Notes: generated by a model from the sequence alone, not told the origin. A stretch of 64,000 nt of DNA from CAWDXG01 sp963822115 (GCA_963822115.1 CAWGGM010000004.1:186001-250000); one strand, 5' to 3'; counted from the stretch's first letter, positions 8,824 through 18,136 are shown. Program-made: numbers and translations.

Positions 8824-10118
8824 CACGCCGCCTCCAGTACCATGGCCGCCCCGAGCCCACCGGCTGCACACGCGGTGCACAGCGCCAGCTTTCCGCCGCG
8901 TCGCTTGAGCTCGCGGAGCGTCTGCGTAATCTGCCGCGCCCCCGTCGCCGCGAACGGGTGACCGATCGCGATCGATCCGCCGTTGACGTTGAACTTCTCC
9001 CAGTTGACCTCGCCGATTTTCTTGCTGCGGCCGAGCTTCTGCTGGGCGAAGCGGTCGCTGGCGAAAGCCTGCGTGTTGCTGAGGATCTGCGCTGAGAAAG
9101 CCTCGTGCATGTCGATCAAGTCGAGATCCGACAATTCGATACCGGCGCGGTCGAGCGCGAGCGGCGTCGCATACGACGGCCCCATGAGCATCTGCCCTGC
9201 CGGGTCGAGCGCGGCAAACGCATAGCTCTTGATGTAGCCGAGCACGTCGCGTCCTTCGGCTTTCGCTTTTTCCGCGTTCATCAGGATGAGCGCGCTGGCA
9301 CCGTCCGTGAGCGGCGAGCTGTTGCCCGCCGTGATCGTGCCGTGTTTGCGATCGAACGCTGGCTTCAGCTTCGAGTAGCTCTCCAGCGACGAATCGCGGC
9401 GCACCAGGTTGTCCTCGTCGAACGCCTCGTACTCCGGCGGCACGAAGACGTGCATTACCTCTTGCTCGAAGCGACCGTCTTCCCAGGCCTTGGCGGCCAG
9501 GCTGTGGCTGCGATGCGCGAACTCGTCCTGCGCCTCGCGGCTGATGCCGTTTTCCTTCGCCATCTTTTCCGCGCTCTCGCCCATGGTGAGCCCGGTGGAA
9601 GGTTCCTTGAGCGCCGGCGGAACCGGCACCAGGTCGCGCGCCGACAAGCCCTTGAAAGCCGCCAACCGCTGCCCGGTGGTGCGCGCACGGCTCGCCTCGA
9701 TGAGCGCTTCGGCGAGCTTCTTGCTGACCGCGATCGGCACATCGCTCGCGCTGTCGGCGCCACCCGCCAGACCGCAGTCGATGGCTCCAGCCATGATCGC
9801 CTCGGCGACGTTCACTGCCGACTGGTAGCTGGTCGCGCAGGCGCGGGAGACGCTGTACGCCTCGATGTCGCGCGGCATGCCCGTACCCAGCACGATCTCG
9901 CGGGCAATGTTGGGCGCACCCAGCGACGGCACCACCTGTCCGTAGACGACCTGCTGGATCTCCCCGGGGTCGATGTTGGTGCGCTGCAGCAGCTCGGCGA
10001 CGACGAGCTTGCCGAGATCGAGCGCCGACAGATCCCTGTACGCCGTGCTCTGCTTGGCGAACGGAGTGCGGAGCCCTGCGACGATGGCGACCTTGTGGGC
10101 GCCGTTGCTGCTCTCCAT
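8823..10118 (-). CDS. fadI: 3-ketoacyl-CoA thiolase
   Basis: 431 residues. All thiolase signatures are present: nucleophile Cys in VSRACATSYQSA (about residue 100), the NVNGGSIAIGHPFAATGARQ loop with the catalytic His, and CTACAAGGLGAAM near the C-terminus with the second active Cys. It cleaves 3-ketoacyl-CoA to acetyl-CoA in the last step of beta-oxidation. The ATG at 10118 follows an AGGAGG at ideal distance and is chosen over an upstream in-frame ATG at 10145. The long partner, fadJ, follows with a one-base overlap, matching the fadIJ arrangement. Confidence 0.95.
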   Translation of the reverse strand: MESSNGAHKVAIVAGLRTPFAKQSTAYRDLSALDLGKLVVAELLQRTNIDPGEIQQVVYGQVVPSLGAPNIAREIVLGTGMPRDIEAYSVSRACATSYQSAVNVAEAIMAGAIDCGLAGGADSASDVPIAVSKKLAEALIEASRARTTGQRLAAFKGLSARDLVPVPPALKEPSTGLTMGESAEKMAKENGISREAQDEFAHRSHSLAAKAWEDGRFEQEVMHVFVPPEYEAFDEDNLVRRDSSLESYSKLKPAFDRKHGTITAGNSSPLTDGASALILMNAEKAKAEGRDVLGYIKSYAFAALDPAGQMLMGPSYATPLALDRAGIELSDLDLIDMHEAFSAQILSNTQAFASDRFAQQKLGRSKKIGEVNWEKFNVNGGSIAIGHPFAATGARQITQTLRELKRRGGKLALCTACAAGGLGAAMVLEAA

Positions 10119-10266
10119 ATCGATTCCTCCTGGCGCGCCACACACCGGGCACGCCGCTGGGACCCGCCGAGCGCCGGCAGCCCGCCGCCTGGATAAGCAT
10201 CATGACGCGCCGTGTCAAGGCGCGCACGCGGATGCGGCTGCGAGGGAGAAACCCCGCGAGGACGCG

Positions 10267-10743
10267 TCAGCCAAGCTCGGCGGCGGCCGCGACCGGCGCG
10301 GTGCGCACCACGCCGCTGTCGCTGCGCGTGCCGGGGAAACGGACCCGCACCGAGACGTTGTCGATTTCGCCGCACAGCGTGCCAGCCAGCGCCATCAGAC
10401 CATGGCGGGTGGCGTCGTCGGCCTGCTCGTCGGCTACCAGCAGCAGCTCGCCGCCCTCGGCCTGCGCCATGCACCGACACGCCACGCGGGCGATCTGCGA
10501 GCGCATGCGGGCGAAAGCTGGGTCCATGTTGCCATTGCTGGCGATGAGCCCGAACCGGAGAGGGCCATCGAGAGACAGGATGCGATGTGTGACGCGCGCC
10601 TCGAAGTCGGCCGACGTCTCCCCAGCAAGTTGAGCTTCGACAACCGAATTTGGCGCATGGTCTGCGCCAGCCATCTCGGGCCAGCCCGCTCCCACTTCCA
10701 TGACGACCAGCGATACGCCGGTCTCGTCGTTATCCATTTCCAT
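10267..10743 (-). CDS. Conserved-looking protein of unknown function
   Basis: 158 residues, no signal peptide or membrane segment. The ATG at 10743 is preceded by CCAGGAGGGG with good spacing, which outweighs the longer frame upstream. The sequence is an alpha/beta mix: GVSLVVMEVGAGWPEM, LSLDGPLRFGLIASNG, GELLLVADEQADD, and a C-terminal IDNVSVRVRFPGTR. It ends 148 bp before fadI on the same strand and may be read with it. No family was recognised; an intracellular sensor or effector-type domain is possible but unsupported. Confidence 0.65.
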   Translation of the reverse strand: MEMDNDETGVSLVVMEVGAGWPEMAGADHAPNSVVEAQLAGETSADFEARVTHRILSLDGPLRFGLIASNGNMDPAFARMRSQIARVACRCMAQAEGGELLLVADEQADDATRHGLMALAGTLCGEIDNVSVRVRFPGTRSDSGVVRTAPVAAAAELG

Positions 10744-10919
10744 CCAAGCCCCTCCTGGCGGAGCTGCCCGGGGGCGCTCACGCCGAGTGTATTGCCAATC
10801 CACAACTCGGCTCGTGCATTCCCGAGCCGCATCACTCGAGTCGACGCAGTACGGCCATTCCGCCCACATCCGACAGCCCGGTGACAGCCGAATCGGGAAC
10901 TCCGTCCCGCATCGCTAGC

Positions 10920-10940
10920 TGTCAGTCAAGCGTCCTGACA
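10920..10940. promoter_or_regulatory. Inverted repeat TGTCAG-N9-CTGACA
   Basis: Perfect 6-bp arms with a 9-bp spacer, about 180 bp upstream of the start at 10743. The symmetry and position are compatible with a dimeric regulator site, but no regulator can be assigned. Confidence 0.3.
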
Positions 10941-11049
10941 ATGGGATCAATGGACGCCCACGTCAAGCGCTGGCGACCAATTGTTGCAGCCCCGGCAAGA
11001 CGGCAGCGGGAACGCCTCCTGCACTGCATGACGCGCCGCGTGCAAGCAA

Positions 11050-11067
11050 CGACCGACCCGTCGGTCG
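11050..11067. promoter_or_regulatory. 18-bp palindrome CGACCGAC-CC-GTCGGTCG
   Basis: Perfect 8-bp arms separated by two bases, 7 bp beyond the stop of the amidase gene. The short centre suits a TetR-type operator better than a hairpin, and no T-tract follows in either direction, so a terminator role is less likely. It could control the unknown gene at 10743 and the fad genes beyond it. Confidence 0.45.
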
Positions 11068-11074
11068 CATGCCG

Positions 11075-12493
11075 TCAGGCACACACCTTCGGCTTGCGAT
11101 CGATCCACGGACGCGCCTTCTCGAGCTGGGCAGCGAGGCGGAACAGCGTCGCCTCGTCCGCGTAGCGCCCGACGAAGTGCGCGCCGACGGGCAGACCGTC
11201 CTTGTTCCAGAACAGCGGCACGTTCATCGCGGGTTGGCCGGTGACGTTCTGGATCGGCGTGAACGGCGAAAACTGGGCGGCGCGCATCAACGGCTGGAGA
11301 GGATTGTCCTCCGGGGCGTCGAAACTACCGAGCACCAGCGGCGGCTCGGCAAGCGTCGGCGTGAGCCAGATGTCGTACTTTTCCATGAAGCGCGCGACTT
11401 CGCGCGCGATGCGCTGCAATAGCCCGATCGACAGCAGATAGGTCGACGCGCTGTGCCCGCGTCCCATCTCGGCCAGCGCCAGGCTGAGCGGTTCGACGTT
11501 GTCCTTGGTGGCGCTCTTGCCAGTCAACATGCCCAGACCGTCCAGCGTGGCTGCCGCGCCCGCCGTCCAGGGCACCATGAACGCCTGCGTGAGCATGTCG
11601 CCTGCGATTGGAGGATCGATCTCTTCCACGTGGTGACCGAGCTCTTCACACAGCTTCGCGGCATCGCGCACGGCTGCGACGCAATCGGCGTGCACGTCGA
11701 CGCCTGTGGGGGCGTGCACCGACATCGCGATGCGGAGCTTGCCGGGCGAGGCTTTCACTTCCTCGACATAGGGGCGCGCCGGCGGCGGCGCGAAGTAGGG
11801 GTCGCCCGGCATCGGGCCGTGTGTCGCGTCGAGGATCGCGGCGCTGTCGCGCACGCTGAGCGTAACAGCGTGCTCGACCACCAGCCCGTTCATGATGTCG
11901 CCCAGGTCCGGCCCCAGCGTGATGCGACCGCGCGTCGGCTTGAGTCCGAACAGACCGCAACACGAAGCAGGAATGCGGATCGAGCCACCGCCGTCGTTGG
12001 CGTGCGCCGCCGGCAGGATGCGCGCGGCCACTGCCGCCGACGAGCCGCCGCTGGAGCCGCCGACGATGTGCGCGGTGTTCCAGGGATTGCGGGTCGGGCC
12101 GTAGAGCACGGGCTCCGTCGTCGGCAGGAAGCCGAACTCGGGCGTGTTGGTCTTGCCCACGAAGATGAACCCGGCCCGGCGCAGACGTGCGACCAGCTCG
12201 CTATCGTGATCCGGTACGTAGTCTTCGAGCATGCGCGAGCCGGAAGTGAACGGCACGCCCTTGCACGCCGCCAGGATGTCCTTGAGCAGATACGGGACGC
12301 CCTTGAACGGTCCGTCGGGCAGCTCGCCGCGAGCCGTCTCGCGAGCCTGGTCGAACATGGGGCGGATGACGGCGTTGATCTCCGGGTTCAGCTTCTCGAT
12401 GCGCGCTATCGCGTCGTCGACGAGCTCGAGTGGCGAGGCCTCGCCGCGCCTGACCAGCTCGGCAAGGGCGGTCGCGTCGTGGGTGTCGGTCAT
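11075..12493 (-). CDS. Amidase (amidase signature family)
   Basis: 472 residues, the normal length for amidase-signature enzymes. The catalytic Ser-cisSer-Lys set is visible: Lys in PYLLKDILA (about residue 72), the glycine/serine-rich signature IVGGSSGGSSAAVAA with the cis-Ser, and NDGGGSIRIPASCCG with the nucleophile Ser, followed by LFGLKPTRGRI. It hydrolyses a C-N amide bond in the cytoplasm. There is no gatB partner nearby, so it is probably a stand-alone amidase and not the tRNA amidotransferase A subunit. The substrate is unknown; the fatty-acid amide hydrolase-like groups are possible. The ATG start has no upstream competitor. Confidence 0.9.
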   Translation of the reverse strand: MTDTHDATALAELVRRGEASPLELVDDAIARIEKLNPEINAVIRPMFDQARETARGELPDGPFKGVPYLLKDILAACKGVPFTSGSRMLEDYVPDHDSELVARLRRAGFIFVGKTNTPEFGFLPTTEPVLYGPTRNPWNTAHIVGGSSGGSSAAVAARILPAAHANDGGGSIRIPASCCGLFGLKPTRGRITLGPDLGDIMNGLVVEHAVTLSVRDSAAILDATHGPMPGDPYFAPPPARPYVEEVKASPGKLRIAMSVHAPTGVDVHADCVAAVRDAAKLCEELGHHVEEIDPPIAGDMLTQAFMVPWTAGAAATLDGLGMLTGKSATKDNVEPLSLALAEMGRGHSASTYLLSIGLLQRIAREVARFMEKYDIWLTPTLAEPPLVLGSFDAPEDNPLQPLMRAAQFSPFTPIQNVTGQPAMNVPLFWNKDGLPVGAHFVGRYADEATLFRLAAQLEKARPWIDRKPKVCA

Positions 12494-12560
12494 GCTTTGG
12501 CTCCAGGCTGGGGCGCGACGTGCGCGGGGCCCGATGTTGTGCCGAAGCGGCCCTGCGCAT

Positions 12561-13817
12561 CTACAACAAAGCGACAGGCAGAAGCCCGAGAACCGCCAAG
12601 CCCACCAGCAGCCACAGCGAGAGACGCCCCGTAGCCTGGTTCGAGATGCTCCGCGCGTAGATGCCCTTGATCAGGTTGTTGCTCGCCGCCGCAAGCGTGA
12701 TCGCGATGGCAGCCACGTGGATCGTCGTCGCCGAGCTCTGCGTCACGCCCAGGATGAACGGGTCGACGTCCGTCACTCCCATGATCGCAGCCAGACCATA
12801 CACGCCGCGGTGGCCAAGGTGCTCGGCCGCCAAGCGCGTCAACACCAGCATGCCGACGAAGACCGCGGCGAAGACGAACGCCGTACCCAGCTCCAGCGGG
12901 TTCTTCGTTGTCACTTCCGAGGTGCTGTCCTTTTCGGCGTGCTTGCGTCGCGTGAGCAGCCAGCCTGCCAGCCCTGCGACCGCCGCAAGGAGCAGGAAGG
13001 CGGGCGCCAGCGCCTCGCCCAGCGGTCGATTGAAGAACAACACCAGCACCACAAGCCGGGCATACATCACGCCGGACGCAGCCAGGATGCTGCCGGCGAA
13101 GACGTTCGGCGCGTTGTGCGACCTGGCCCGGCGCGCCAGCGCGATGGTCGTCACGGTCGAGGAGTAGGCACCGCCCAGGAGCGCGCCCAGCAGGATGCCG
13201 CCGCGACCGCCGAGCACTTTCTGCAACACGTAGCTGCCGTAGGACACGCCGCACACCGCCACGACGACCAACCACGTCTTGAACGGATTCAGATCGAACG
13301 CGGTAAACGAGTGGTTGGGCACGATCGGCAGGATGACCACCGACAGCAGCAGGAACTTGGCAAACGCGCTGATCTCCTCACCGGCGATGCGCGAGGTGAG
13401 CTTCTCCAGGGCGGCCTTCAGCTCCAGCAGCAGCACGGCCACCACGGCAAGCGTCGCAGCGAGCCAGTACAGTCGTTGGTAGACCACGGCGCCGATCAGA
13501 TAGACGAGCAGCCCGCTCATCTCGGTGGTCATGCCGGCCGTTTCCGCGGTCGACAGCTTGTGACGGTACGAGACGACCATGAACGCCCCGACCACCACGA
13601 AGCCCAGGATCAGCGGCAGCACCTGGGAGCCGGAGAGCAGCGCCAGCACGTAGCCCACCAGGCCCATGAGCGGGAAGGTGCGCACGCCACCGAAGGCGTA
13701 GTGCGCCGTCCTCGTCTTGTGTTCTTCGCGTTCGAACCCGACAAGGAACGACAGGAAAAGAACCAGCGCGATCTGGACTACTTCGGGGGGGAGCAGATTC
13801 GTCCAGGCTTCGGACAT
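12561..13817 (-). CDS. MgtC/SapB-type and DUF4010 membrane protein
   Basis: 418 residues with roughly eleven to twelve membrane segments. The N-terminal 140 residues match the MgtC/SapB type: LVLFLSFLVGFEREEH, a conserved Arg-Thr loop (YAFGGVRTFPLMGLVG), and EMSGLLVYLIGAVVYQ. The rest looks like the DUF4010 extension: HSFTAFDLNPFKTW, GGRGGILLGALLGGAYSSTV, and GVTDVDPFILGVTQSSA with SNNLIKGIYA. Such proteins are uncharacterised inner-membrane proteins; magnesium-related functions of short MgtC should not be transferred. It lies 67 bp upstream of the amidase start on the same strand. Confidence 0.85.
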   Translation of the reverse strand: MSEAWTNLLPPEVVQIALVLFLSFLVGFEREEHKTRTAHYAFGGVRTFPLMGLVGYVLALLSGSQVLPLILGFVVVGAFMVVSYRHKLSTAETAGMTTEMSGLLVYLIGAVVYQRLYWLAATLAVVAVLLLELKAALEKLTSRIAGEEISAFAKFLLLSVVILPIVPNHSFTAFDLNPFKTWLVVVAVCGVSYGSYVLQKVLGGRGGILLGALLGGAYSSTVTTIALARRARSHNAPNVFAGSILAASGVMYARLVVLVLFFNRPLGEALAPAFLLLAAVAGLAGWLLTRRKHAEKDSTSEVTTKNPLELGTAFVFAAVFVGMLVLTRLAAEHLGHRGVYGLAAIMGVTDVDPFILGVTQSSATTIHVAAIAITLAAASNNLIKGIYARSISNQATGRLSLWLLVGLAVLGLLPVALL

Positions 13818-13899
13818 GTCTCAATGTAAGGATAGCCGTTCGGCGGTGCATCCGTGCGGCGCCTTGCTTCCATCCCGCCCCGGACTACCTTGCTGGTCG

Positions 13900-14679
13900 A
13901 TGAGCGTCGACAAGCTTGCCTGGCTTGGGCTTTTGCTCCTGGTTTCGGGGTGCCATCACAAGAGCAACCTGCCGGAGCCCTCTGACCGGAGCGACGGCCA
14001 GTTGCCGAAACTGGACGTGCACCGCGCAGGAGAGCACGCGATCCACGTGGATGGACGGCTGGACGAGCCCGCCTGGCAGAGCGCGGTTTCCACCGGGCTG
14101 TTCGTCAACCCGGGCAGCGGGAAGCCCAATCAGGCCTCGCACGTCAACGCTTCGGCGAAGATGCTCTACGACGAGAACTACCTCTACGTGGGCTTCACGG
14201 TGTTCGACCCGGCGCCGTCCACGCCGTTCAAACGCGGCGATGTCGATCCCCACATCTGGGAGCGCGCCTCCGGCGTCGAGCTGATGCTGCAGCCCGGCGA
14301 TCCCGGCAACAACAAGAACTACTTCGAGATCCAGGTCGACACGAAGGGCGCGGTCTGGGACACGCGCTTCGACGACTACAACCGGCCCATTACGGGCTCC
14401 GGTGCTGCGCGCCGCTTTGGCCACCAGGAGTGGTCGGCGCACCTGGAGCGCGCGGCCCACGTCGACAACGGGCACTACACGATCGAGATGGCCTTGCCCT
14501 GGAGCGCCATCACGGGCGTGAGCGCGCACGTGCCCCCGCACCCTGGCGACGTGTGGCGCGCCAACATGTACAGCTTCCGCGACGGCCAGCGCGACGCCAT
14601 GGCCTGGTCCCCGATCCTGGGCCAGGGCAACTTCCACAAGGCAGCCCGCTTCGGCAAGCTGCGCTTCGGCCCCGGCTAG
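13900..14679 (+). CDS. Lipoprotein with CBM9-like carbohydrate-binding domain
   Basis: 259 residues. The signal MSVDKLAWLGLLLLVSGC ends in a lipobox Cys at 18. The mature domain resembles family-9 carbohydrate-binding / sugar-binding domains: HVDGRLDEPAWQSA near the start, the YLYVGFTVFDP strand, GVELMLQPGD, NYFEIQVDTKG, and MALPWSAI before WRANMYSFRDG. It probably presents a sugar-binding beta-sandwich at the cell surface. No catalytic domain is fused. The 3' end overlaps the opposite-strand barrel gene by 4 bp. The ATG at 13900 starts the signal sequence; nothing upstream looks coding in this frame. Confidence 0.85.
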   Translation: MSVDKLAWLGLLLLVSGCHHKSNLPEPSDRSDGQLPKLDVHRAGEHAIHVDGRLDEPAWQSAVSTGLFVNPGSGKPNQASHVNASAKMLYDENYLYVGFTVFDPAPSTPFKRGDVDPHIWERASGVELMLQPGDPGNNKNYFEIQVDTKGAVWDTRFDDYNRPITGSGAARRFGHQEWSAHLERAAHVDNGHYTIEMALPWSAITGVSAHVPPHPGDVWRANMYSFRDGQRDAMAWSPILGQGNFHKAARFGKLRFGPG

Positions 14680-15344
14680 AACTTCGCGAAGTCGTAGCCG
14701 AGGGTCGCGCCCAGCGCGATGCTGTCGCCCGGATGACCGATGTCGAGCAGGGCGAGCTGGGCCTGCACGTCGACATCGCCGAACCGGTAGCCGGGCAGCA
14801 CGTTGAAGCCGACCTTGACCCGGGTCGCCGAGTCGCTGCCGCCGGCGAAGTCCTGGCGGGCCATCAGCACGTTCAGACCGAGCTCGCCGCCGATGTGGAA
14901 TCCCTGGCACTTGCCCGAGACGAAGTAGCGGCCGCCCAGCCATATCGGCAGGTCGCTCAAGCCGAGCTTCTGGGCGACGCCGCCGATCGTCGTCGATGTC
15001 TTGAAGCCGTACAGATAGCCGATGCGTCCGGTGACACCGACCGAAGGCGTCAGACCGTAGCCGACCTTGACGAGCCCGCCGAGCAGCACGCCCGTGTCGT
15101 GGTGGAGATTGCCGACTGGAACGAGCAGGCCGACGTCGACGCCGACCGCGCCCCGCGGCTCGTCGCTCGTGCTGGCGTCGGATGACGTCGCGCTCGCATC
15201 GGCAGACGAGTCGGACGACGCATCGGCAGACGCGGTGTCGGTCGACGCCGCGTCATCGCCTGCTGGCGCGTCGTCGGCGTGCGCGAGACTGGAGCCTAGG
15301 ACAAGGGCGGTGCCTAGTGCGAGGGGGACAATGCGACGGAACAT
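14676..15344 (-). CDS. Outer-membrane beta-barrel protein
   Basis: 222 residues. Signal peptide MFRRIVPLALGTALVLGSS with cleavage after AHA, then an Asp/Ser/Ala-rich low-complexity stretch (about residues 25-60), then a beta-barrel pattern of alternating residues: AVGVDVGLLVPVGN, GGLVKVGYGLTPSVGVTG, FHIGGELGLNVL, ending GATLGYDFAKF with a C-terminal Phe as expected for an outer-membrane barrel. The size fits an 8-strand OmpA/OmpW-like barrel. Its function is structural or unknown. It overlaps the CBM9 lipoprotein gene tail to tail. Confidence 0.8.
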   Translation of the reverse strand: MFRRIVPLALGTALVLGSSLAHADDAPAGDDAASTDTASADASSDSSADASATSSDASTSDEPRGAVGVDVGLLVPVGNLHHDTGVLLGGLVKVGYGLTPSVGVTGRIGYLYGFKTSTTIGGVAQKLGLSDLPIWLGGRYFVSGKCQGFHIGGELGLNVLMARQDFAGGSDSATRVKVGFNVLPGYRFGDVDVQAQLALLDIGHPGDSIALGATLGYDFAKF

Positions 15345-15489
15345 TTCGGGCTCTCGTTGAGGGAAGGGCCCCGCAGCCTACTCTGTTGAAGCCAGCCGGT
15401 GGCCAGATTTCCGCGACCAGGAGTGCAGGTAGCGAGCGAAAAGCCGGAAGCGCCACGCCCGGGAGCGGCAACTGGGAGCGCGGACCGCC

Positions 15490-16884
15490 TCAGATATGCA
15501 GCGCGCGGCCGTCGACGGCGAGAGCGGCTTCGTGCACCGCTTCCGACAGCGTCGGATGCGCGTGGCAGGTGCGGGCGATGTCCTCGCTGCTGGCGCCGAA
15601 CTCGATGGCAGCCACGAGCTCCGCGATCAAGTCGCCGGCGCGCGGCCCGATGATGTGCACGCCGAGGATGCGGTCGGTCTCCTTGTGCGCGAGGATCTTC
15701 ACGCGGCCGTCGGTGTGACCGAGCGCGCGCGCGCGACCGTTGGCGCTGAACGGGAACATGCCCTTCTTGTAGGGCGTGCCGGCTTCTTTCAGCTGCTCCT
15801 CGGTCGCGCCGACGGAGGCGATTTCCGGATCCGTGTATACGACGCCGGGAATGGCGTCGTAGTTCACGTGCCCGTAGCCGGTGGCGATGTACTCGACGCA
15901 GGCCACGCCTTCCTCCATGGCCTTGTGCGCGAGCATCGGCCCTTCAATCACGTCGCCGATGGCGTAGATGCCGTCGATACGCGTGTTGAAGTGCTCGCCG
16001 ACCGGGATGCGCCCGCGCTTGTCGAGCTCAATGCCAACCGAGTCGAGGCCCAGGCCGTCCGTGTTCGGGATGCGCCCGACCGAGAGCAGCACTCGATCGC
16101 AGCTGATGGGATCGGAGCCGTCCACCGTGACCTTGACCTTGTCGCCCTCGACCTTCGCGCCGGTTACGCGGGCGCCGAGAGAAAAAACCATCCCCTGCTT
16201 CTTGAACAGACGCTGGGCGTCCTTGGCGATCTCGCTGTCCATGCCCGGCAGGATGCGATCGAGATACTCGAGCACCGTGACCTTCGAGCCCAGCCGGCTC
16301 CACACCGAGCCCATCTCGAGCCCGATGTAGCCGGCGCCGATCACGACCAGATGTCCCGGCACCTCCGGATACGACAGCGCCTCGGTGCTGGTACCGATGC
16401 GATCGCCGTCGAGCTCCACACCTTTCAGAGGCGCGACCTTGCTGCCTGTGGCGATCAGGATGTGCTTGGCCGACAGCTCCGTGCTGCCGTCGCTGCTCTC
16501 GACCGTGACCTTGCCCTTGCCCGTGATGCGGCCGTGGCCCTGGTAGCGCGTGACCTTGTTCTTCTTGAACAGGAAGGCGACGCCCTGCGTGTTCGCCTTC
16601 ACGACGTCGGTCTTCTTCTTCAACATGCGCTCGAGATCGAGCTCGACGCCCTTCACGTTCACGCCGAAATCACCGAGCTGGTTCTTCGCCTGGTAGAAAA
16701 GCTCGCTGGCCTCGAGCAGTGCCTTGCTCGGAATGCAGCCAACACGCACGCAGGTGCCGCCCAGCTCGCTCTCCGACTCGATGCAGGCGACATCGAAACC
16801 GAGCTGCGCCGCCCGGATCGCCGCCACATACCCGCCCGGCCCCGCACCGATGATGACGAGGTCGTGGTTCTTCGTTTCAGTCAT
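15490..16884 (-). CDS. lpdA: Dihydrolipoyl dehydrogenase (E3)
   Basis: 464 residues. Redox disulfide GGTCVRVGCIPSKALL at about residues 42-57, FAD loop DLVIIGAGPGGYVAA at the N-terminus, NAD-binding LVVIGAGYIGLEMGS near 180, and the catalytic pair HAHPTLSEAVHEAAL at the C-terminus. It re-oxidises dihydrolipoamide and reduces NAD+ for the 2-oxoglutarate dehydrogenase complex. The stop of sucB and this ATG are separated by one base, so it is the third gene of a sucA-sucB-lpdA operon. It could also serve other 2-oxoacid complexes. Confidence 0.97.
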   Translation of the reverse strand: MTETKNHDLVIIGAGPGGYVAAIRAAQLGFDVACIESESELGGTCVRVGCIPSKALLEASELFYQAKNQLGDFGVNVKGVELDLERMLKKKTDVVKANTQGVAFLFKKNKVTRYQGHGRITGKGKVTVESSDGSTELSAKHILIATGSKVAPLKGVELDGDRIGTSTEALSYPEVPGHLVVIGAGYIGLEMGSVWSRLGSKVTVLEYLDRILPGMDSEIAKDAQRLFKKQGMVFSLGARVTGAKVEGDKVKVTVDGSDPISCDRVLLSVGRIPNTDGLGLDSVGIELDKRGRIPVGEHFNTRIDGIYAIGDVIEGPMLAHKAMEEGVACVEYIATGYGHVNYDAIPGVVYTDPEIASVGATEEQLKEAGTPYKKGMFPFSANGRARALGHTDGRVKILAHKETDRILGVHIIGPRAGDLIAELVAAIEFGASSEDIARTCHAHPTLSEAVHEAALAVDGRALHI

Positions 16885-16885
16885 C

Positions 16886-18109
16886 TCAGACCTCGAGCAG
16901 GATGCGGTTGGGTTCCTCGACGCATTCCTTGATGCGCTTGAGGAACGTCACGGATTCGCGACCGTCGACGACGCGGTGGTCGTAGGTCATCGCGACGTAC
17001 ATCATCGGGCGCACGACGACCTGGCCGTCGCGGACCACCGCGCGATCCTGGATGGCGTGCAGGCCGAGGATGCCGCTCTGCGGCGGGTTGATGATGGGCG
17101 TCGAGAGCAGCGAGCCGTAGATGCCGCCGTTGCTGATGGTGTACGTGCCGCCCTGGAGCTCCTCGAGCTTGAGCTTGTTGTCCTTCGCGCGCGCGGCAAG
17201 ATCGGCGATGGTCTGCTCCACCTCGGCGAAGCTCAGTCGATCCGCATTCCTGATGACGGGCACGACCAGCCCGCGACCGCCGCCGACCGCGACGCCGATG
17301 TCGTAGTAGTTCTTGTAGACGATGTCGGTGCCGCGGATTTCCGCGTTGACCTGGGGAATGAGCTTCAGCGCCTCGATGGCCGCCTTCACGAAGAAGGACA
17401 TGAAGCCGAGCTTGATGCCGTATTTCTCCTGGAACTTCGGCTGGTACTCCTTGCGCAGGGCGATCACCGCGCTCATGTCGATCTCGTTGAACGTGGTGAG
17501 CAGCGCGGCGTTCTGCTGCGACTCGACCAGCCGCTCGGCGATGCGCTTGCGCATGGGCGTCATCGCCACGACCTCTTCTTCGCGACTACCGCTGCTCGGC
17601 GCGGGGGCGGGCGCCGGTGCACGAGCGGGGACCGGCGCGCGGGCCTCGTGCCGCTGCACGTCCTCCTTGAGCAGCCGTCCACCGGGCCCTGTCGCCTGCA
17701 CGTCGGAAGCCGAAAGGCCGCGTTCGGAAAGCGCGCGCTCCGCGGCAGGCATCACGCGGGTCTCGCCCTTCGGCTCGGGCGCCTGGGCGGGCTTGGCTTT
17801 CGCCGGCTCGGGCGCCTTGGCGGGCTTGGCTTTCGCCGGCTCCGCCGGCTCGGCCGATTTCCCGGCAGCCTCGCCCTCTTCCATGAAGCCGATCACGTCG
17901 CCGACCGACGCCGTCTGCCCCTGGTCGACCTTGATCTCCAAGATGACACCGGCCACCGGTGCTGGCAGCTCGACCGTCACCTTGTCGGTCTCGATCATGA
18001 CGACGGTCTCGTCGCGATCGGCGTGGTCACCTTTGTGCTTGAGCCACTCGCCGACCATCACCTCGGTGATCGACTCGCCGACCTCGGGCACCTTCAGTTC
18101 AACTGGCAT
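16886..18109 (-). CDS. sucB: 2-oxoglutarate dehydrogenase E2, dihydrolipoyl succinyltransferase
   Basis: 407 residues. Lipoyl domain 1-75 with the lipoylated Lys 43 in IETDKVTVEL; a Pro/Ala/Lys linker with repeated AKPAKAPEP-type units; a peripheral-subunit-binding domain (SERGLSASDVQATGPGGR); a second linker; and the catalytic domain with MTYDHRVVDGRE holding the active His and Asp. It transfers the succinyl group from E1 to CoA. It is 27 bp downstream of sucA and directly upstream of lpdA. The start ATG has GAAGAGGAAG upstream in the short gap. Confidence 0.97.
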   Translation of the reverse strand: MPVELKVPEVGESITEVMVGEWLKHKGDHADRDETVVMIETDKVTVELPAPVAGVILEIKVDQGQTASVGDVIGFMEEGEAAGKSAEPAEPAKAKPAKAPEPAKAKPAQAPEPKGETRVMPAAERALSERGLSASDVQATGPGGRLLKEDVQRHEARAPVPARAPAPAPAPSSGSREEEVVAMTPMRKRIAERLVESQQNAALLTTFNEIDMSAVIALRKEYQPKFQEKYGIKLGFMSFFVKAAIEALKLIPQVNAEIRGTDIVYKNYYDIGVAVGGGRGLVVPVIRNADRLSFAEVEQTIADLAARAKDNKLKLEELQGGTYTISNGGIYGSLLSTPIINPPQSGILGLHAIQDRAVVRDGQVVVRPMMYVAMTYDHRVVDGRESVTFLKRIKECVEEPNRILLEV

Positions 18110-18136
18110 GGGGTAAGCTTCCTCTTCTCTCTGGAA

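Larger units (their letters stand above)
10744..11074. other. 331-bp intergenic region with two inverted repeats
   Basis: No coding frame with a plausible start is visible. It holds the promoter region of the minus-strand gene starting at 10743 and two symmetric elements: TGTCAG-N9-CTGACA at 10920-10940 and CGACCGAC-CC-GTCGGTCG at 11050-11067, described separately. Confidence 0.6.

Noticed and set aside
6694..8961. A 755-codon open frame antisense to fadJ
   Set aside because: Shadow of an unmistakable FadJ gene with both catalytic domains.
12231..13829. A 532-codon plus-strand frame opposite the MgtC-like gene
   Set aside because: The minus strand encodes well-formed membrane segments; the plus frame is Arg/Gln/His low-complexity.
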